Shown here: in pieces, positions 54,784 through 64,000 of the stretch | Layout of the letters: each line of letters begins with the position of its first letter | Numbering within the stretch: the first letter of the stretch is position 1 | From: Gracilaria domingensis | Taxonomy: Eukaryota > Rhodophyta > Florideophyceae > Gracilariales > Gracilariaceae | NCBI GenBank assembly: GCA_022539475.1 | Contig: VCMS01000117.1 | Span: 186,001-250,000 of the forward strand | Length of the DNA: 64,000 bases | Reading direction: 5' to 3' | Notes under the pieces: generated by a model | Told to the model about the DNA's origin: nothing | Database searches by the model: none | The model's input: the letters and a program-made list of their open reading frames with translations, nothing else | Program-made: the position numbers and the translations under genes

Positions 54784-55684
54784 TGTGCTTTGGAAGGTTT
54801 CCATTCCCACGACAGAAACGAGGTCCGTTCCCGTCACCCCCTCCTCTCTCCGAGACATTCAAGATCTTGCGGGCGAAAGCTCGTCAACTAGCGAACAATA
54901 AATCACTGTAATCAAGCATGAATCATACTTGCAGGCTTGTAGCTCTGAGTTGTATTTCAATTGTGGATTCTTGAATTTCTTGAACTAGAAGAAAGTAGCT
55001 TCGTTCAGTATTCACTCTTTCAGTGATCTTCGGGTTGAATTCTTCCAGCATAGAGGTTCCAGTCATTTGAAATCGAATAACCATGCTCTGTGCTTTCTGA
55101 GATGCTCTTCACTTTTGTGTATGGATCGGCAGCAAATTCCAGCGACAAGCGCTTTCAAGCCAAGAACGAGGGCACGGATACCTACGAATATCTGGCGATT
55201 ATGCCGTCGTTATGTTCGAGCGTAGCAAAGAACAATATTGTCATCCGATGTATAGAACTGTTGACCTGAAAGAATGAATGTAGATATAGTTTTTTGACGG
55301 TTCGGATTGTTATAGCACTCCCTAGTTGCCAGAAGATTCTCTGAACGAGTTTCCCTTCTCTTGGAGTCGTGATACACAACCCTTGCGTACAGTTTCATTT
55401 AAGTATTTCTCAGTTTTGCTGTTCTCGATTTACTTATACATAATTTCAGGATTAGAATGAGGAAAGATAATGACAGTGATTGTCCATCGTACTTCAGTGA
55501 CTAGCTAGGACATACTGGGTCATATTATAAGATTAGCAATCAGTGCTTTAATCAAGGAATGTGTATCTTTTCAGTACAGCCTCTCACTAAGCACGTTTTT
55601 CATTCCCCAGAAAGAAGCCCTGACATGTCTCTCTCTTGGATCAGATACAGCATCTGTTGAAATTAATAATCGCAGTTGCCAAAC

Positions 55685-56380
55685 TCAAGCATCCATATTG
55701 AGCTCGATACCGCAGATGTCGTAGACAAGGTCGTCAAGGACAAACGTCAGTTCAACATAATCGTCGATGGCGAAAACGCGGTCCTCGCTGCCTGCGATCT
55801 CCGCCAATGCAACCGTATTCTGGAATCCAACGCCAACTGTGGACACCACACCATTAGCTCTCTCGCGGAAGTTATTGGCACGACGGACTGGATCACCTCC
55901 CAAATTGTTCCTGCCATCACCGAGTACCACCATCTTGTTCGCATGATTGGCATCGGGGTTACTCCTAACCTCTCTCCTCAACACCCTATCGCAGTATACG
56001 ATACCTGATCCCACTGAGGTATACGGATCATTGTGGTACACGGCATCTCTCACGCGCAAGTTGAAAACTGCGGGGTCACTGGTAAGTGAGGAGATTCTGT
56101 ACGTCCTTGCACCATACTGACCGGCGGCAAGCTTAGATCGGCTATCCGCACCAACGATGGAGCTGATATCCATCAGGAACTCCTTCTCAAGGTTGAACTC
56201 AGTCTGATTGACAGACCCACTGGTGTCCACCGCGAAGCACAGGTTCACGCTGCATCCACGTCTTTCGACTTCTTCCGTGGCAGTTCGCACTGTCTGCTTG
56301 TACATGAGCCTGGCCTCTTCATGCGGCATGCAAGTGGCAAACGTGAAAAAGAGAGCAAAAGCGGAGAAAAGAGCCAACAT
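55685..56380 (-). CDS. Secreted von Willebrand factor A protein, VWA-1
   Basis: A 231-residue single-exon product on the minus strand from the ATG at 56380. The N-terminus MLALFSAFALFFTFATC is a signal peptide. After CSVNLCF the VWA domain opens with AVDTSGSVNQTEF, which supplies the metal site (MIDAS) DxSxS. The conserved Thr lies in DPYTSVGSGI near residue 120 and the Asp loop in VLGDGRNNLGGDPVRRA near 150. The domain ends with VLDDLVYDIC. VWA domains bind protein or sugar ligands through a divalent metal. There is no membrane anchor, so it is probably secreted. A TATA-like TATTTAAG lies about 105 bp upstream (56485-56492). It is clearly paralogous to the genes at 57593 and 59481. Confidence 0.85.
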   Translation of the reverse strand: MLALFSAFALFFTFATCMPHEEARLMYKQTVRTATEEVERRGCSVNLCFAVDTSGSVNQTEFNLEKEFLMDISSIVGADSRSKLAAGQYGARTYRISSLTSDPAVFNLRVRDAVYHNDPYTSVGSGIVYCDRVLRREVRSNPDANHANKMVVLGDGRNNLGGDPVRRANNFRERANGVVSTVGVGFQNTVALAEIAGSEDRVFAIDDYVELTFVLDDLVYDICGIELNMDA

Positions 56381-57592
56381 GTTGGGAGTGGTGGTTTAGA
56401 AAGTCGGGTTCAACGGATGTTGGTTGGAGCAAAGAATGTGTGAGCGACGAGTCGACAGAACGAATGCCGACTTAGCTTCTTGTTCTTAAATAGTCAACAA
56501 CATTTTGCGTGAACCACTCAGGACGGCAATACGCTGACCGCTCGTTCTTGGGAATTATTGTTCATGGCAGCAGAATTGCAAACATTGGGTTGCTATTGTT
56601 GTAGCTTTGAATTCTTTTGAGGCAAAGAGCAAGACAGAGGATCATAGTAGACGGCCCCCTCGATGCTCTGTTACTATACAGCACAGAGAATATCAGTGTT
56701 TCTTGAATACAGACGTTCTCCTTCCCTGAACTCAAAAACAAAATATTTTACGAACCGAACAATCCGTCGAAGAAAGAGACAAGCAGATATGTGGCAATCA
56801 ACACCACTTTTGCCACGCCAAGTATTTCATAGGGCTTTCTGCCCGAACAAGGACCTTGACCTGCCTCTCATGGCTGCTACAACTCTAGAACAGTTATATG
56901 CAGCGTCTTCGTGGAAAGCGATGGCTATGCACACATATAAGCAAATGCAAGAAGTTGCCTCCTGCCTCTCCACTAGTAATTGCTCAAAGGCTATAGGCTA
57001 TCGTGTAGTGCGACGAAGTGGAATGTTATAAATAAATCTGTAGTCATGCGTCAAAGTACATGTGGCGCTTTGTCACAAGCTTACACCAGCCATGCACCGA
57101 AGCTGTTCCGCCTCCTCCTTCTTGCGCGTCCTTATTGGCGCGTCAGTGGAACCCTTGGTACCAACGGTACACGTGTTTATGGAAACAATGCAATGGCTAT
57201 GCCCTTCGCGATCGTTGGGTTTTGTTCCTTTGAATTGCGGCGTGGCATCACAACATGCTTATCCTTGGTACATGGGCTTGTACCCATATGAAGCGTTTGT
57301 AAACGATGTGCCGTTAGCATTCATCGTCATGTCTAAGACATTAGCGCAAAAACCGGGCTAACTTTGTTTTTGCGCACCTTCCAACTCGGGAGATGCGAAG
57401 CCTCCTGGTATCACACACCGAGCAGTGTACGAGGCGGTGAGAGCCCCCTTTGCTTGCTTGCACCGTGTAGAACCCAGATTCTCATCTCTAGTGCCAAAGG
57501 GTAAATTATCTTCCTTCTTCCTCTGCTACTACCCATCTATTGACTTCGCTCGTCTTCTGTGACCAAAGAATTCTTTCTCAGGGCAGATCTCC
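56381..57592. promoter_or_regulatory. Divergent region between VWA-1 and VWA-2
   Basis: About 1.2 kb between two divergently transcribed paralogues. A TATA-like TATTTAAG serves the minus-strand gene. Open frames at 56663-57361 show no recognisable protein. Confidence 0.45.
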
Positions 57593-58258
57593 ATGAATAC
57601 GTTCACAGTCGCTTTTCTATCAATAGCGGCGACTCTCGCTTTGGTCTCGTGTTCAGCAAATGGTTCAGTTCAAGAAGTATCGACTGCTGTCAAATTGAAC
57701 AACGCAGAGCCTTGTCAGGTGGATGTGTGCTTCGGTCTCGAAGGAAGCAACCTCACGAAGACGCAGTTTAGGAAACAGAAGGAATACTTTCAAGATGTGT
57801 TGACGAGCCTTTCGGAGAGAAGTGAAGTGCGAGTGGCTGCGGTTGTATATGGCGCGGCCAACAGCGTTCTGTTTGGGCGCACTTCAAACCTGACGAGAGC
57901 CCTGGACAAGGCTGCCCATCTTACTTTCAGAGGATCTCCGGCTACGTCTTTAGCAGCGCCGATTGCATATTGCGACAGCCGTCTCCGATCAAATTCAGGG
58001 AGAGGTTCTTGGATTATTCTTTTCAGTACTGGAGAGAGCAATTTGGGCGGTGATCCGGCACGGAGGGCGAGGGTGTTCAGGGAAAGATCAGAGGGAGAAA
58101 TCATTGTAATTTCTCTTGGTGACGAAAACCAGGAGTTGTTGAGCGACCTCTCTGGTGGCAACTCCAGGAATTTGTTCTCTCTTGGGGATGATGGTGAGCA
58201 AGAAGAAGAAGATCATGAATCGTTGGTGGCCAGTGTGACCCGCAGAATCTGCTCGTGA
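57593..58258 (+). CDS. Secreted VWA protein with degenerate metal site, VWA-2
   Basis: A 221-residue product from the ATG at 57593. The signal peptide is MNTFTVAFLSIAATLALVSC, ending in a Cys. CQVDVCF precedes the VWA fold, but the metal-site strand reads GLEGSNLTKTQF, so the first Asp is Glu and the second Ser is lost. LGGDPARRARVFRERSEG matches VWA-1 (LGGDPVRRANNFRERANG) strongly. The C-terminus has an acidic insert (DDGEQEEEDHES) absent from the paralogues. Metal-dependent ligand binding is probably altered or lost. The frame is fully open, so it looks functional rather than decayed. Confidence 0.82.
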   Translation: MNTFTVAFLSIAATLALVSCSANGSVQEVSTAVKLNNAEPCQVDVCFGLEGSNLTKTQFRKQKEYFQDVLTSLSERSEVRVAAVVYGAANSVLFGRTSNLTRALDKAAHLTFRGSPATSLAAPIAYCDSRLRSNSGRGSWIILFSTGESNLGGDPARRARVFRERSEGEIIVISLGDENQELLSDLSGGNSRNLFSLGDDGEQEEEDHESLVASVTRRICS

Positions 58259-59480
58259 TCTCTTCTTGCTCGAGAAAAGCAGCAAAATACAGAAATTCTG
58301 AGCTTAAAATGCATCACTCACTAGAGACTTGAACGATCTTGAGAAACCATCTATGCCTTTATCTCCATTAAACTTAATGATCATAATTCTCTACATTTTA
58401 TGTGGTAGTAATGTGCTAGGGAGCGCCCTTTCGCCCAAACATATAAAGCTTCGTAATAGCACTGGCCTTGCTAGACCTGATGCGCATTACGGCGCGTAAA
58501 GCAAATAGAGAGCGCACCATTATTCGTGCTTTGGAGTTGGAATACAAAAACTGACAAGCAGGCGGTAACACAAGAGCGCCAAATTGCTCAGTTACTTGCT
58601 CCCTACGTGTTAAGGTCTGCGTGTGAGCAGCGTTTTGTGCCCGACTGTTCCATTGCTGTGCTTCGAGTTTCAGCAGAACTCAAGCATTGACTCCCTGTAA
58701 GCGAGGATGTCTTGATTCTATGTGCTGGCCCGTCGCATGAGTTTCAACTTGCGTACAGAAGAAGAGGCATTTGACTAGAAAGATGCTGAGGCATCATGAG
58801 TTGCGAAAGTAGTTTCAACATCTTCCTTCGCAATAGAAAGTCACATGTCATGCAATCACTTCTCAGGGGGATGAATTCTATTAACTTCTGAAGGGTCGAT
58901 GTCGTACCTGCATCGTTTTCACCATTCCAATCTGGTTGTTGCTTTTTAGCAATGCTTCTGAGGTGCTGGTACTGACCACGGCGATGGCAGCAGTAATCGA
59001 AATTTGTCTCATGAATACTAAACGCTTTCGGTGATCCTCCTGACGTGAAACCGTGAGGAAGACGAGCAGTCAACAAAAGAAACGACAAGTGATCGGTGCT
59101 GTCGTGTCGGCGTTTACTTCTTGGGTCGGTGTCTACCAGTCTAGCTACGTAGTTCGGGTTCTGCAGGTGCTGCAGCAACCCTATGTAGTGCGTGCTGCAC
59201 TGCTGCGTGCAGTGCCTTCCACCAAGGTCACTGCTCTCATCTTTGGTGACCAAAATGCAGAGCAGTGTCTGCAGCCAGAGCAGTCCAATCTATCTGTACA
59301 AGATCTACACAGTCACCTTTGCACCGCTCTATTCTTGAGCTTCCCTTCTACCCTGACGGTCCCATTCAAATCAATTCACTCAAAGCGCGAATCAGTTCGC
59401 GCTCAAACAACTCCCCCCTCCCCAACGACCATCAAAGAACCTATTGTTTCTACAGTTCTACGCTTGCTTCACATCCGGAA
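58259..59480. other. Intergenic region between VWA-2 and VWA-3
   Basis: About 1.2 kb. Open frames on both strands near 58744-59484 have no recognised content, and the plus-strand ones run into the 5' flank of VWA-3. No gene is supported. Confidence 0.4.
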
Positions 59481-60146
59481 ATGAAGTTCACGTCTCATTC
59501 ATATGGAACGTTCCTCTTGGTGTTTGCGGTAGCTGTAGTTGCCTCCCCACGTCAAGACTTAGCGGCTGATCAGAGACTTCATACTGTTCGAAACATAGTG
59601 GAAAATGGCGATTGCAACATTAACGTTTGTTTTGCCCTTGATGGAAGTAGCTCTATAGGCGAGGAGGCATTCCAGATGGAGAAGCATCTCGTGCAGGATG
59701 TGGTTTCAATCCTTGCGGAGAATAACGCATCATTTGCAGCTGTACAGTATGGAAGGTATAATGAAGAGATCTCGTCATTAACAGATAATGAGAGCCAGTT
59801 TTTATGGGAGGTTCAGGATGCTCAATATCAGAATGCTGGTCGTACGTCTATGGCTGCTGGGATTGGATACTGCTTCTTCGAGCTGGCCAAGGTGGCAAAT
59901 GGGGTTGCCAAAATTGTTCTGATCGGCGATGGACATAGAAACTCGATTGGTGATCCTGTTCATTACGCTCACATTTTCAAGAACTATTTTGGCAATAGGG
60001 CTTCATTGGACGTGGTTGGTGTGGGTTTCAGCGATTGGTCATTCCTAGAGGAAGTCGCCTCCGTTGGAAGTGGAGAAGTGTTCAGGGTCGATGACTTCTT
60101 AGAGCTGGCTCTCTTCATCGAAGACCTGGCATACGATATTTGCTGA
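59481..60146 (+). CDS. Secreted von Willebrand factor A protein, VWA-3
   Basis: A 221-residue product. I chose the ATG at 59481 because the product then starts with a good signal peptide (MKFTSHSYGTFLLVFAVAVVAS), although the frame is open further upstream. CNINVCFALDGSSSIGEEAF gives a complete DxSxS metal site, GRTSMAAGIGYC supplies the Thr and VLIGDGHRNSIGDP the Asp loop. It ends ALFIEDLAYDIC, matching VWA-1. No anchor is seen. The three genes form a small paralogous cluster with moderate divergence, older than the nearby transposon insertions. Confidence 0.85.
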   Translation: MKFTSHSYGTFLLVFAVAVVASPRQDLAADQRLHTVRNIVENGDCNINVCFALDGSSSIGEEAFQMEKHLVQDVVSILAENNASFAAVQYGRYNEEISSLTDNESQFLWEVQDAQYQNAGRTSMAAGIGYCFFELAKVANGVAKIVLIGDGHRNSIGDPVHYAHIFKNYFGNRASLDVVGVGFSDWSFLEEVASVGSGEVFRVDDFLELALFIEDLAYDIC

Positions 60147-61744
60147 CTCATTTGATCTAGCAGATTGTTAGGCTCTTAACCCTTGGCAGAAGGACATGGA
60201 ATAGATAGAAAATTCCTAAAAGCGCTACTTTATACCTCGCGCCATTCTTTTGCTGTTTTACGCAGCAACAAGAAAACCAATGCATCTTGTAGCGCTTTCT
60301 TCCCTCTTTCAATCGCTGTTCTTGTTGTTAATGAGAAGTAAATAGTTATAAAGTTATGCGCGCTTTCAAAGAACCGTCCAAACGCGCCAGTCAACCGGCT
60401 TTTGGAACCCATTCTCTTCCAATTTTTTGGAATAGCACCTATTCCAACTGGAAGAGGTGCTCTTCCATGTGCACAATATAGGAGTTTTTGCACTGCTGTA
60501 GGCATTTTTTACTTCAAAATTAAGGGTTTTTACTGTGCACTCAGTAGTTGTTCTACGTGATCATGACTGTAGAAGTAAAACATTGTGGACGCCATTTTTG
60601 TGGACGAATGGGGCGGGTGGTGACAACCCAACTGCAGAAACGAAACACCAGGGGGTACCAGCCGTCGTGCTGTTGTTGACGGCAACGTAGCGTTCTGTTG
60701 TTGCTAGCGTATGGTAGGCAGCAAAGATCAGCAGCCCTGTGACAGCAAACTAGAGTAGTCTACAGCTGGGCGGGGAGCAAAAGAACGCAAAGGGTGCGCA
60801 AACGTCAACCTAAGTTCGTCGGAACTGTGTACTGGTAGTTGCAAGCGACGGCGTGGAAGTGCAAACGAGCCCAAAACAGGGCAGCACAACTAGCTGCGTA
60901 GAGACGAATTGTGAAGCGGGAGACCAAGCCGTTCACTGTTGGGTTGAATGTAGGAAGGTTGATGGCAAGGGGGAGCAGACTACTCTGACGGGTGGTGGGG
61001 GTTTGCCAAAGGAAGTGTGTGTGAGGTCGTCAAGGTGGTCTGCCCTCTCCAGATTTTGGAGACCATCGCTCTTCGGAGGGGGGTTTATATAAAGAAATGA
61101 GCCATTGAATAATCTCAAAGAATGCATACTAGTCGTATTTCTAATCTAAGGGTTCACTAGTTACTATTTGTGTGGGTTTCTTGATTGGTTCCTCCCACAA
61201 CTGCTGTTTCGATGCGGTCATAACCACCTGGCCATAATGAGTCTCTTGACCGTCTCTTTATAGACGCGAAGCAGCTTCTCATTGAGACAGGTCAGGTCGC
61301 GTGTGCCTTCCATTCCACAGAAAAGTTGTCCGAAATTCCATTAGTTTTGCCCGAATCGATGAGTCGTTTCCATTTGATTGATGACATGTAAGGTTATCTC
61401 CTTGTTGACAAGTAATAATTCCTTTCCATGGGACATGTCACCGACATGTCCTCAGCTGTTTTGTTCGTAATGGTTTGTCAACAAGACATTAATTCCTTCC
61501 CAACAATTTCTTGTTGAAAATTAATCAATTTCCCTAATTAATTCTCAGTTCCTTCCCAATGCATTGGTGGATTAATGTCTCAGGTGCACCCAGAAAATTG
61601 CTACGTGGCCACCACTCTGTCAACTGCTGAGTGGTGCTGCACATATACCTGCATCACGCCATCCGACTGTCTTCTTCACCTTGCAGACATCCCACCGAGT
61701 CGCTGCAGCCACCCTTGCACCTATCGTTTATCCTGCCACCTCCC
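60147..61744. other. Intergenic region with double hairpin
   Basis: About 1.6 kb. It carries the paired hairpins at 60429-60466, an AT-rich stretch near 61380-61560 with repeated TTGTTGA(A/C) and CCTTCCCAA motifs, and no supported gene. Confidence 0.45.
60429..60466. repeat. Two adjacent hairpins with complementary loops
   Basis: GGAATAGCACCTATTCC (60429-60445) and GGAAGAGGTGCTCTTCC (60450-60466) each form a 7-bp stem with a 3-base loop. Their centres AGCACCT and AGGTGCT are complementary to each other. Confidence 0.7.
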
Positions 61745-61993
61745 ATGCCACCCCGTACCCGCTCAGTCCTCGATGTAGAGGCAGAGGAGGCCTCCATCGT
61801 GGACGAGATTCACGAAATTCTCTTCAACGTCACGTACGATTACCGCACGGGCTATATTGCTGGCTTCCGCGACGCCGTTTTCAGGATCCGCGCCGCGCTA
61901 CAGGAGCTAATTCGCGCCGCCGAATCCGTAGGAACTGGAGACGTGCCGTTGACTCGTATTACCCTGAATGGTGTGCGTCGTATTCAGCGTTGA
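61745..61993 (+). CDS. Small ORF of 82 residues, uncertain
   Basis: The ATG at 61745 is followed by MPPRTRSVLDVEAEEASIVD and a helical stretch (YIAGFRDAVFRIRAALQELI). The MPPRTR start recalls gag starts of some Ty3/gypsy elements. It lies antisense within what may be the 3' LTR of the minus-strand element at 62166. It could be a gag remnant of a plus-strand element or chance. Confidence 0.3.
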   Translation: MPPRTRSVLDVEAEEASIVDEIHEILFNVTYDYRTGYIAGFRDAVFRIRAALQELIRAAESVGTGDVPLTRITLNGVRRIQR

Positions 61994-62165
61994 GTCCGCC
62001 CTAATTGCTTGATACTGAGGGCTTCCTGCTGCTTCTAGTAAAAATCTGCTTTCCTTGCGTAACGGACGCTCCTCTTCAATGCTTCTCCACATGCCCTTCT
62101 GCGCTGCATCTTCACACACTCCCCACCTAAGCGGTCGCTTCGCCTAGTCGGCCGTGAATTAGATC

Positions 62166-64000
62166 TTACATCGTAGTTCCCAAAGCTCCGTTGCGCGAAA
62201 CTTCTTCAGTGGTGTAGAAGAACGGATATGGAGGCTCTGTGTAGTCGGGGTCTGGATTGAAGTCCACAATGAACTCCTCCCGTTGTCCGATAAGTCGGAT
62301 GTAGTCCACCACTTGTTCTTCATGTGTTGCTGCTGGTGGGAGGTGACCATATTTTCCGACCACATAATGATAGAGAAGGAATATGGTTCCATCAGCGCCA
62401 AGTCTCGTCATTTGTGGGTGTAGCCTTCGTGCCAACCTTCCCAGCATTTCATGAGAACGTCTTGTGATGTACTGACCATATACGTGGTGTACGCTAAGGC
62501 AGAGATGGAAGCAGTTCCAGACAACCCTGTGCTTCTCCCAATCTTCACAATCCAATGGCGCAAGCCAGTCTTCTAGTGTACGACCGCCGACTTCCAGAGT
62601 TAGATAATCTACTTCTGGGTTGCGAACTTCGTAGTCGACAACAATTGGCATTGCAACCATGTCAAGTGCATGACTCACTTCTTGTCGCAAGGTCCTTGGT
62701 CGCTCGTAATAGGGTTTGAGTCTCCTTGCGTGTATGCCTTTTCGGGACATGCGGCGATGCGGAGAGATGAGGTAGTACCGAGGGTGACTTGCACGAATAA
62801 CATGACAAGGGCCATAGAACTTTGAGATAAACGACGGCCACTTGATTCCGGGATTCATAGCTCCTGCTCGCATGACTAGGACCTGGTCTCCCACTGCAAA
62901 CCTATGGCCATAGCGTCCTTCGTTCCTTCGCGCGGGTTGCCTATCGTCGCGAGTGGCCCTACCGATTGCGGCTGCTTGAAGTTCTGTAATTCTGTTTGCC
63001 GGGGAGGCCGAAGTTATGAACGGAGGAGGATCGGTATGGTGCATGCGAGGGTAGACCCCGTATAGCAGCTCAAAAGGGGAGTACCCCTCAGTCATTTGAC
63101 GAGTTCTGTACCCGAATAAAACATCAGGCAATGCTTCATCCAAGCCAACGCTTTTCTCATGAATGATCTTGCTTAGTGACCTCTTAATGGTTCCCACCAT
63201 CCTTTCTGCTCGTCCATTTGACATCGGTGCGTACGCTAGAACAGATTTGAGCGAGATACCGTGCTCCCACATGTATTCTTGCACCGTAGCCGCTAGAAAA
63301 GATGTTGCATTATCAGATATGATGACACGTGGGTAACCGAAGGGGGCAACAATCTCTTGCTTCACAAATCTTAGGACTTCAGCCGCTGTGGCGTTCTTCG
63401 TAGCTAGAGCGACAGGCCATCCTGTTAAATGCTCCACTCCTATCAGAAGGAACCGATTACCATTGCGAGTGGGGCGGAACGGTCCGGCGAAATCGATAGA
63501 AAATGTGTCGAAAACATTTGTAAGTGAGGCCCGCTGACCAGCGCGATAAGCTAGAAAGGCGCCCATGAATTGGCATCCGTTACAGCTCCTGACATATTCA
63601 GAGACTTCAAAGCGCATAGTGGGCCACCAAAATCTAGTAGAGAGATGTTTCATGGTTGCCTTGAAGTCCCAGTGCCCCACATCATCATGGAAGGTTCGAA
63701 TGATTTGGATCCTTTCGGATACATTGGGGACGAGCCTTAGCCAACCACCCATTCTGCGATAAAGGCCTCCATCCCAGACTGTAAACTTCTTTGCGTTGCG
63801 TTTGATTGCAGCCCTAATTTTGGGGTCCTCTTCGTCGATCGCCATGTGGTTCAAGTGCCGTGCGATGTTGGCATAGTAAGGCTCTAAGCCATTGAACGCG
63901 TCAGTAACTGGGGCGGCCACGGCAGCTGAGTTCTCATATTTGTTCATGGCAAAGCGAGAAAGGTAGTCCGCTGCGTGGTTCTTGTCGCCAGCACGATAGA
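62166..64000 (-). mobile_element. Ty3/gypsy pol, minus strand, continues past the window
   Basis: The open minus-strand frame enters from the right edge with the end of RNase H (YRAGDKNHAADYLSRFAMN). The integrase follows: a zinc region (GHWDFKATMKHLSTRFWWPTM ... SCNGCQF) and catalytic blocks FSIDFAGPF, IISDNATSF and NGRAERMVGTIKRSL, then GYSPFELLYGVYP. About 200 further residues follow the integrase to the stop at 62166. A purine-rich tract and a possible LTR start (TGTGTGAAGATGC at 62118, reading down) follow the stop. In this window the frame is open. The rest of the element and its other LTR are outside. Confidence 0.85.

Larger units (their letters stand above)
53819..55684. other. Intergenic region with two perfect hairpins
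   Basis: About 1.9 kb without a supported gene. It carries the hairpins at 54236-54271 and 54757-54783. Short open frames (for example 54613-54891) have no recognisable content. Confidence 0.5.

Noticed and set aside
59053-59480. Upstream extension of VWA-3 in the same frame
   Set aside because: The ATG at 59481 gives a proper signal peptide as in both paralogues; the upstream frame would bury it.

Overview
The window is nuclear DNA from a eukaryote. It holds several families of eukaryotic retrotransposons and DNA transposons, a gene with GT-AG introns, secreted proteins with signal peptides, and primer-binding sites complementary to eukaryotic initiator tRNA-Met. Single-exon genes with a few short introns and the mix of Copia, tyrosine-recombinase, Harbinger, piggyBac and chromovirus elements suggest an alga or protist. 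A red alga is my best guess, but the sequence does not prove it.

Layout. 1-16240: a head-to-tail Copia array of at least four internal regions that share five LTRs, with a period of about 4.01 kb. It starts left of the window. The first three units carry gag, protease and integrase parts; the fourth carries the integrase tail, reverse transcriptase and RNase H. 16241-17786: a minus-strand fragment of the same Copia family. 17787-21571: a second, diverged Copia family (B). 21694-27287: a degenerate tyrosine-recombinase retrotransposon of the PAT/Ngaro type, with split direct repeats A1...B1-A2-B2. 27582-29262: a Harbinger-type transposase with a frameshift. 29.2-35.1 kb: unrecognised or decayed coding blocks, the clearest being a minus-strand gene at 33597-34820.

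35128-51492 is best read as one 16.4-kb composite. It is bounded by inverted CCCTTTC(G/A)ACCCGG termini and a TTAA at each end, as in piggyBac transposons. Inside are a decayed KDZ/Plavaka-like transposase gene on the minus strand, a divergent intron-containing gene of unknown function, a palindromic segment, and a piggyBac transposase gene. That last gene is split by a young, intact-looking Ty3/gypsy chromovirus (44278-49600) with a 5-bp target duplication. The chromovirus has a segment just after its 5' LTR that is complementary to its own LTR, which suggests Tf1-style self-priming.

52.2-60.2 kb is the host-like part. It holds a secreted FG-GAP/VCBS plus ASPIC-UnbV protein and three related small secreted von Willebrand factor A proteins, one with a degenerate metal site. 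Several perfect hairpins lie between these genes. From 62.2 kb to the right edge runs a minus-strand Ty3/gypsy pol that leaves the window.

The most novel items are the composite piggyBac unit, a multi-hairpin tRNA-like leader fold shared by both Copia families, the shared-LTR Copia array, the split-repeat recombinase retroelement, and the secreted VWA cluster. All calls come from reading motifs by eye; no database search was run.
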